A stretch of 8,793 nt of DNA from Armatimonadota bacterium. GTDB taxonomy: Bacteria > Armatimonadota > Fimbriimonadia > Fimbriimonadales > ATM1. This document shows, piece by piece, positions 6,138 through 8,793 of this stretch. The notes beneath the pieces were generated by a model that did no database searches, was not told where the DNA came from, and worked only from the letters and a program-made list of their open reading frames with translations. The stretch is taken from positions 1 through 8,793 of the forward strand of contig JACDEQ010000076.1 of NCBI GenBank assembly GCA_013816225.1, written 5' to 3'. Position numbers and translations under genes: made by a program. How positions within the stretch are numbered: the first letter of the stretch is position 1; each line of letters begins with the position of its first letter.

Positions 6138-6143
6138 ATTATC
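6138..6143 (-). promoter_or_regulatory. -10-like box 6 nt before the start of the propeller gene
   Basis: On the minus strand GATAAT is followed by 6 nt and then the ATG at 6131. AGAAGGG overlaps and precedes it, too far from the ATG to be an ideal ribosome site. No good -35 is seen. The arrangement fits a leaderless transcript. Confidence 0.3.
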
Positions 6144-6355
6144 CCTTCTCTGGGAACAGTTCGAGCGCCGAAATTACGATCTACACCCCTATCTTTAGTC
6201 CGGACATCGATGATAGGGGCGTTCGATTCAAACCGCCTATCGGTGCTAGTCTGTCGGAGGCATTCGTCGAAACGAGAGGTAGCAGTGACCTGTTCCCTGT
6301 AAAATGACCCATCTTGGATGTCGGGTTCGTCTCCTGAAGAAGGACGAACAAGAAG

Positions 6356-6622
6356 ATGAAAGGAAAGAGGTATTCGGAGGAGCAGATCCTCAAAGTTTTG
6401 AAAGAAGTCGAGGGTGGCGCGAGCATGGCGGCGGTCGCCCGAAGTCACGGCGTGAGCGTGCAGACTATATCCCGCTGGCGCGAGCGCTTCGCGGGCATGA
6501 CCAAGAGCGAGCTCGTGGAGTTGCGCAGGACGCAGGAGGAGAACCGGCGCCTGAGGAACGTCGTGGCTCGCCAGGCGTTGCACATCGAGGCTCTCGAGGA
6601 GGTGGCGAAGGGAAAATGGTAA
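6356..6622 (+). CDS. IS3-family transposase OrfA
   Basis: 88 residues, the usual full OrfA length. KRYSEEQILKVLKEVEGG (4-21) leads into a helix-turn-helix (about 22-45, AAVARSHGVSVQTISRWRERF), then a Leu-rich coiled coil (53-82, LVELRRTQEENRRLRNVV and onward) and the typical Lys-Trp end. OrfA binds the IS ends and, fused to OrfB by -1 frameshifting, makes the active transposase. The orfA stop (TAA, 6620-6622) lies just after the orfB ATG at 6616 in the -1 frame, and GGGAAAATGG there is a plausible slip or coupling site. The gene is intact, but its partner is broken, so the element is inactive unless helped in trans. Confidence 0.9.
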   Translation: MKGKRYSEEQILKVLKEVEGGASMAAVARSHGVSVQTISRWRERFAGMTKSELVELRRTQEENRRLRNVVARQALHIEALEEVAKGKW

Positions 6623-6786
6623 GCCCGGCCTCACGCCGCAGGTTGTGCACAAACCTGATGGACCGTGGCTTTTCTCGGCGGCTGTCGTGCGTCGTTTCAA
6701 GGGTTTCCCGCCCTGCGAGCAGGCGAGAGTACAAGGACCCCAACCCCGAACTTCGCAGCCTCGTGCTGAGCGATCTGGTTGCGGAG
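6616..6786 (+). pseudogene. IS3-family transposase OrfB, N-terminal fragment
   Basis: From ATG at 6616: MVSPASRRRL, then LMDRGFSRRLSCVVSRVSRPA (residues 14-34) and EYKDPNPELRSLVLSDLVAE (38-57). This matches the N-terminal helix-rich part of OrfB (GFSxRRxCRxVGxSRS ... ELRxxIxxLA). The frame stays open to 6933, but nothing after residue 57 resembles OrfB and the DDE catalytic core is absent. Confidence 0.7.
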
Positions 6787-7006
6787 TCGTCTCATTTGCA
6801 ATGGTCTCCTAGACAGGCTACCTTGAAACTAGAGTCTAGCCTGCGCTCTCATAGAATCCCGCGCTTGCTCTGCCTCCCCACCGAACATTACAGAGACACC
6901 CATCCACATGCAACTATTGCTATGTTTTGGTAAACCATTGTCTCTCCATTCGAAGCGTAACTCGCCGAGTCGGCAAATCCCTCTGAACCGACCTTGGCGT
7001 CCTGCC

Positions 7007-7564
7007 TCAATGACCGACAACCATGAGCCGCTGAGCGCGCCAGCCGGAGTCGGTATCAACTACCTCGACGATGATGTCCTCGTTGCTTGCTACAGTGGCA
7101 TAGAGGTGTGGCGTAGCCACAGGGAACGAGTCAGCGATATGCTTGCCGTAGACGGCACGGACATCAAGCCAGTCCGGTCTGGCTGCCGCGTAGTCTTTCG
7201 AATCGCGCACCTCTTTACAAAAGCTCTTGAACAGGCGCCGATGATTCGCGGGAAGGTCGGCGGCGTTCTGGATTACCGTTCGATACTCAATCGACTTGTT
7301 CGCGTGCCACCCGAGCAAGCCTACCATCCCCTTCGACTTCTTGAAGGAATCGTCAAAGTAGTCGTCATAGGCGTTCCAATGCTCCTCGATCGCAATGTAC
7401 GGCGTCGCCAGCTTCCTGAACGATTTCCAGTCGCCATTGCAAAGCGCGACGCCGAGTTGGTCGGCGAACGAGCGGAGGGATCGTTGAATCGAATCCTCGT
7501 TCGCAGCGCCCATCCCCAGGGTCATCCAAATGATTATCGTGTAAAGAGCTTTCAATTTCTGCAT
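7007..7564 (-). CDS. Exported protein of unknown function between IS3 fragments
   Basis: 185 residues from ATG at 7564. Residues 1-21 (MQKLKALYTIIIWMTLGMGAA) are a signal peptide with cleavage before NEDS. The mature part starts with an amphipathic helix (SIQRSLRSFADQLGVALCNGDW, 25-46), continues through Trp/Tyr-rich HWNAYDDYFDDSF (62-74), and ends in strands DIIVEVVDTDSGWRAQRLMVVG (163-184). This alpha-then-beta order could be an NTF2-like fold, but that is speculation. GGGAG directly abuts the ATG with no spacer; a TTG three codons on (9 nt after GGGAG) is an alternative start that keeps the signal peptide. It lies opposite to the IS3 fragments on both sides. Confidence 0.7.
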   Translation of the reverse strand: MQKLKALYTIIIWMTLGMGAANEDSIQRSLRSFADQLGVALCNGDWKSFRKLATPYIAIEEHWNAYDDYFDDSFKKSKGMVGLLGWHANKSIEYRTVIQNAADLPANHRRLFKSFCKEVRDSKDYAAARPDWLDVRAVYGKHIADSFPVATPHLYATVASNEDIIVEVVDTDSGWRAQRLMVVGH

Positions 7565-7570
7565 CTCCCG

Positions 7571-7576
7571 ATTAAA
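7571..7576 (-). promoter_or_regulatory. -10-like box 6 nt before the gene at 7564
   Basis: On the minus strand TTTAAT is followed by CGGGAG and ATG. CATAAT overlaps just upstream. The spacing equals that at the 6131 gene and suits a leaderless transcript. No clear -35 is seen. Confidence 0.28.
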
Positions 7577-7625
7577 TTATGGCTGGGTATGAGCTGGCCC
7601 TCGTGGTGCTAAGAATGCGCGCGCT

Positions 7626-7751
7626 GACTATCGCGACATCGACGCGTCTTAAGTTCTCGCCGATGCGCGGGCCTGCCTTGCCATCTACCTTCGTCATTAC
7701 AACGAAAAGCAACCCCACTCGTCCCTCAGCTATCTGAACCCCGGTGCAAGC
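7626..7751 (+). pseudogene. IS3-family transposase OrfB, C-terminal fragment
   Basis: The frame reads DYRDIDAS, an in-frame TAA at 7650-7652, then LADARACLAIYLRHYNEKQPHSSLSYLNPGAS. YNEKQPHSSLSYLNP is the hallmark end of IS3 OrfB (YNxxRPHSSLGYLTP). The in-frame stop and the missing catalytic core make it dead. It has the same strand and family as the 5' remnant at 6286-6786, but whether both came from one element cannot be told because they share no overlapping part. Confidence 0.75.
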
Positions 7752-8056
7752 CCAGTTCACAATCAATGCCGGAGGAGCCGCAAGCGACTGCTCTGCCGTT
7801 CCGATGAGCCCTATCGACTCGGCGCATTCGTGGGGAAACGGCTCGCCGTGGTCGCCGATGATCAATCGGTTTACGTCATCAGGATTTCGAATGGTCGCGA
7901 GCTCGGGCGTTTGACTTCATCGCGAAGCGACGACGACTCCGTGACGTGGAAGGGACGGCTCGCCGACGGGAAGGGAGCCACGCTGAACCAATGCTTGGGT
8001 GCGCTCAGGCGTCAACTCTAGACTGCCTCTCGGCGCCCGTCATCGTCAAGAGAATC

Positions 8057-8105
8057 CCGCAAGCCGGTTGGCCGCTAGGGGGCGCGGCCAACGAGCCTCT
8101 TGCGG
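8057..8105. repeat. Two-tier hairpin
   Basis: The outer stem CCGCAAG (8057-8063) pairs with CTTGCGG (8099-8105). The inner stem GTTGGCCGC (8067-8075) pairs with GCGGCCAAC (8084-8092) around the loop TAGGGGGC. Sixteen perfect base pairs are split by a small asymmetric internal loop. No T-run follows on the plus strand, so it is not a standard terminator. It could be a REP-like palindrome, part of a structured RNA, or an IS-linked site. Confidence 0.8.
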
Positions 8106-8149
8106 CAAAGGAATCTCGCGCTATAGGCGAATCCGCGCGCGAATGACAG

Positions 8150-8176
8150 TTGATTGAACAAACCACCCGATATACT
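8150..8176 (+). promoter_or_regulatory. Weak candidate promoter for the HAF-repeat gene
   Basis: TTGATT (8150-8155) and TATACT (8171-8176) are 15 bp apart, shorter than ideal. A start near 8183 would give a leader of about 50 nt. Confidence 0.25.
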
Positions 8177-8231
8177 GCACTCACATGCTGTGGTCGGAGC
8201 GAGCAAGAAGCTGACCGAGTGGTGCAAAAAG

Positions 8232-8793
8232 ATGAACATCGGATTACGAGGATGCCTTTACGTTGCCACGGTAACACTCGCAATGCCTGCCTGCGCAGAG
8301 ACCGGATTGTCGTCCGCTGTGCGGGAACTGCCCGATTATGGCCAGGGCCTCTCAGGGGATGGGAAAACGGTCGTGGGGTCAGCGAAGCGCGGCAAGCGAG
8401 TCGACGCGTGGAAATGGACGGCCAGGGAGGGCACGCGGTTTCTGCCAATGCCGAAGGACGCGTCATCGGCAGGTGCGTCGGATGTCTCCGATGACGGCAC
8501 TGTCATCGTCGGCACAGCACAGATGAAGGGCAAGAGCTGGGTATGCGTATGGCGAGGAAGAGGCGCGGCGAAGGTTATCTGCCCGGATTCCACCACCAGC
8601 GGAGAGGTTGCGGTATCTGGCGACGGGAAATGGGTGGTCGGCGGGTCAAATGGGGCATTTAAATGGTCGGAAAAGACGGGCATCGTAAAGATGAGGCCCT
8701 CCTTAGCCGCCCGTCCTTACTCCGGAGCGACCTGCGTCTCAAAGAGCGGCACTGTTTTGGCGGGGTACTCCGATGTCGGGCCAAAGAGACCCG
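8232..8793 (+). CDS. Exported HAF-repeat protein, 5' part (runs off the window)
   Basis: 187 codons from ATG at 8232, with no stop before the window ends. Residues 1-22 (MNIGLRGCLYVATVTLAMPA then CA) are a signal peptide; cleavage after ACA fits signal peptidase I, although the Cys at 21 leaves a lipoprotein possible. The mature part is built of degenerate repeats of about 40 residues of the 'extracellular repeat, HAF family' kind: GLSGDGKTVVGSAKRG ... AWKWT (39-63), ASDVSDDGTVIVGTAQMKG ... VWRG (82-109), VAVSGDGKWVVGGSNGAFKWS (127-147) and CVSKSGTVLAGYSD (168-181). Each holds an S-x-D-G/S-G-x-x-V-x-G-type turn and most end in a W-containing strand, which suggests a beta-propeller. The role is unknown; related proteins are surface or secreted. 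AAAAAG before the ATG is a weak ribosome site. An in-frame GTG at 8190 is less likely because it would bury the signal peptide. Confidence 0.82.
   Translation, partial: MNIGLRGCLYVATVTLAMPACAETGLSSAVRELPDYGQGLSGDGKTVVGSAKRGKRVDAWKWTAREGTRFLPMPKDASSAGASDVSDDGTVIVGTAQMKGKSWVCVWRGRGAAKVICPDSTTSGEVAVSGDGKWVVGGSNGAFKWSEKTGIVKMRPSLAARPYSGATCVSKSGTVLAGYSDVGPKRP

Larger units (their letters stand above)
6286..6786 (+). mobile_element. IS3-family insertion sequence, 5' part
   Basis: It contains an intact orfA and the first ~57 codons of orfB in the usual overlapping -1 arrangement. The left end is probably TGACCTGTTCCCTG at 6286, since IS3 ends begin with TG, but no partner end was found within the window. 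Homology to orfB stops near 6786. Confidence 0.65.
7752..8231. other. Region without a convincing gene
   Basis: The frame of the OrfB remnant stays open to TAG at 8021 and includes RLAVVADDQSVYVIRISNGRELG, which has a vaguely propeller-like ring but no start of its own and no family I can name. It may be read-through after the IS scar or a decayed gene end. ACGGCTCGCCG occurs twice (near 7839 and 7957). A strong hairpin lies at 8057-8105 and a possible promoter at 8150-8176. Confidence 0.5.

Noticed and set aside
6128..6700. 190-codon minus-strand frame across the IS3 5' part
   Set aside because: It lies antisense to the clearly recognisable orfA and is low-complexity Arg/Ser/Pro sequence; a shadow frame.
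6960..6990. GCCGACTCGGC considered as a terminator for the minus-strand gene ending at 7007
   Set aside because: Five-base stems with a one-base loop cannot form a stable hairpin and no T-run follows.
6908..7612. 234-codon plus-strand frame across the 7007-7564 gene
   Set aside because: The minus-strand reading has a proper signal peptide and mixed alpha/beta composition; the plus frame has neither.
7572..7865. 97-codon minus-strand frame opposite the OrfB C-terminal remnant
   Set aside because: It is antisense to the YNEKQPHSSLSYLNP signature, with no family resemblance of its own.
8336..8683. 115-codon minus-strand frame opposite the HAF gene
   Set aside because: It is Pro/Thr/His rich and antisense to the signal peptide and repeats of the plus-strand gene, so it is a shadow.

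Overview
The window reads as an accessory stretch of a Gram-negative bacterial chromosome of moderately high GC, judged by eye. It mixes small exported proteins of unknown function with broken mobile DNA. No rRNA, tRNA or CRISPR array is visible, so taxonomy is a guess. GTG/TTG starts, several orphan exported proteins, an HAF-repeat protein and -10-like boxes lying 6-8 nt before start codons would suit a lineage that uses leaderless mRNAs, such as Armatimonadota, but this is weak evidence.

Layout. (1) 148-1676, minus strand: a two-gene unit of a conserved protein of unknown function (822-1676) followed by a CrtA/spheroidene-monooxygenase-like protein (148-825); stop and start overlap as TTGA. 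(2) 1952-2832: two perfect 49-bp inverted repeats enclose about 780 bp with one recognisable gene, a small DUF5681-type protein on the minus strand, and no visible transposase. This is the most unusual structure here. (3) 2883-3605: a conserved uncharacterised protein of a type also seen around phages, by recollection. (4) 3692-3944: two different tyrosine-recombinase C-terminal remnants joined head to tail. (5) 3988-6131: a possible 47-aa ORF, a 76-aa two-helix membrane protein, an exported protein whose frame has lost its natural stop, and a convergent exported beta-propeller-like protein. (6) 6286-7751: an IS3-family 5' part (orfA intact, orfB broken) and, about 840 bp further on, an orfB 3' remnant; a minus-strand exported protein gene (7007-7564) lies between them. 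(7) 8057-8105: a strong two-tier hairpin. (8) 8232-8793: the 5' part of an exported HAF-repeat protein that runs off the window.

No pathway joins these genes. The only likely operon is the CrtA-like pair. The stretch 1952-3944 looks like an integration hot spot built up in layers, and 6286-7751 like a second, IS3-based scar. The exported proteins between and beyond them (4470, 5133, 7007, 8232) are probably independent transcription units.
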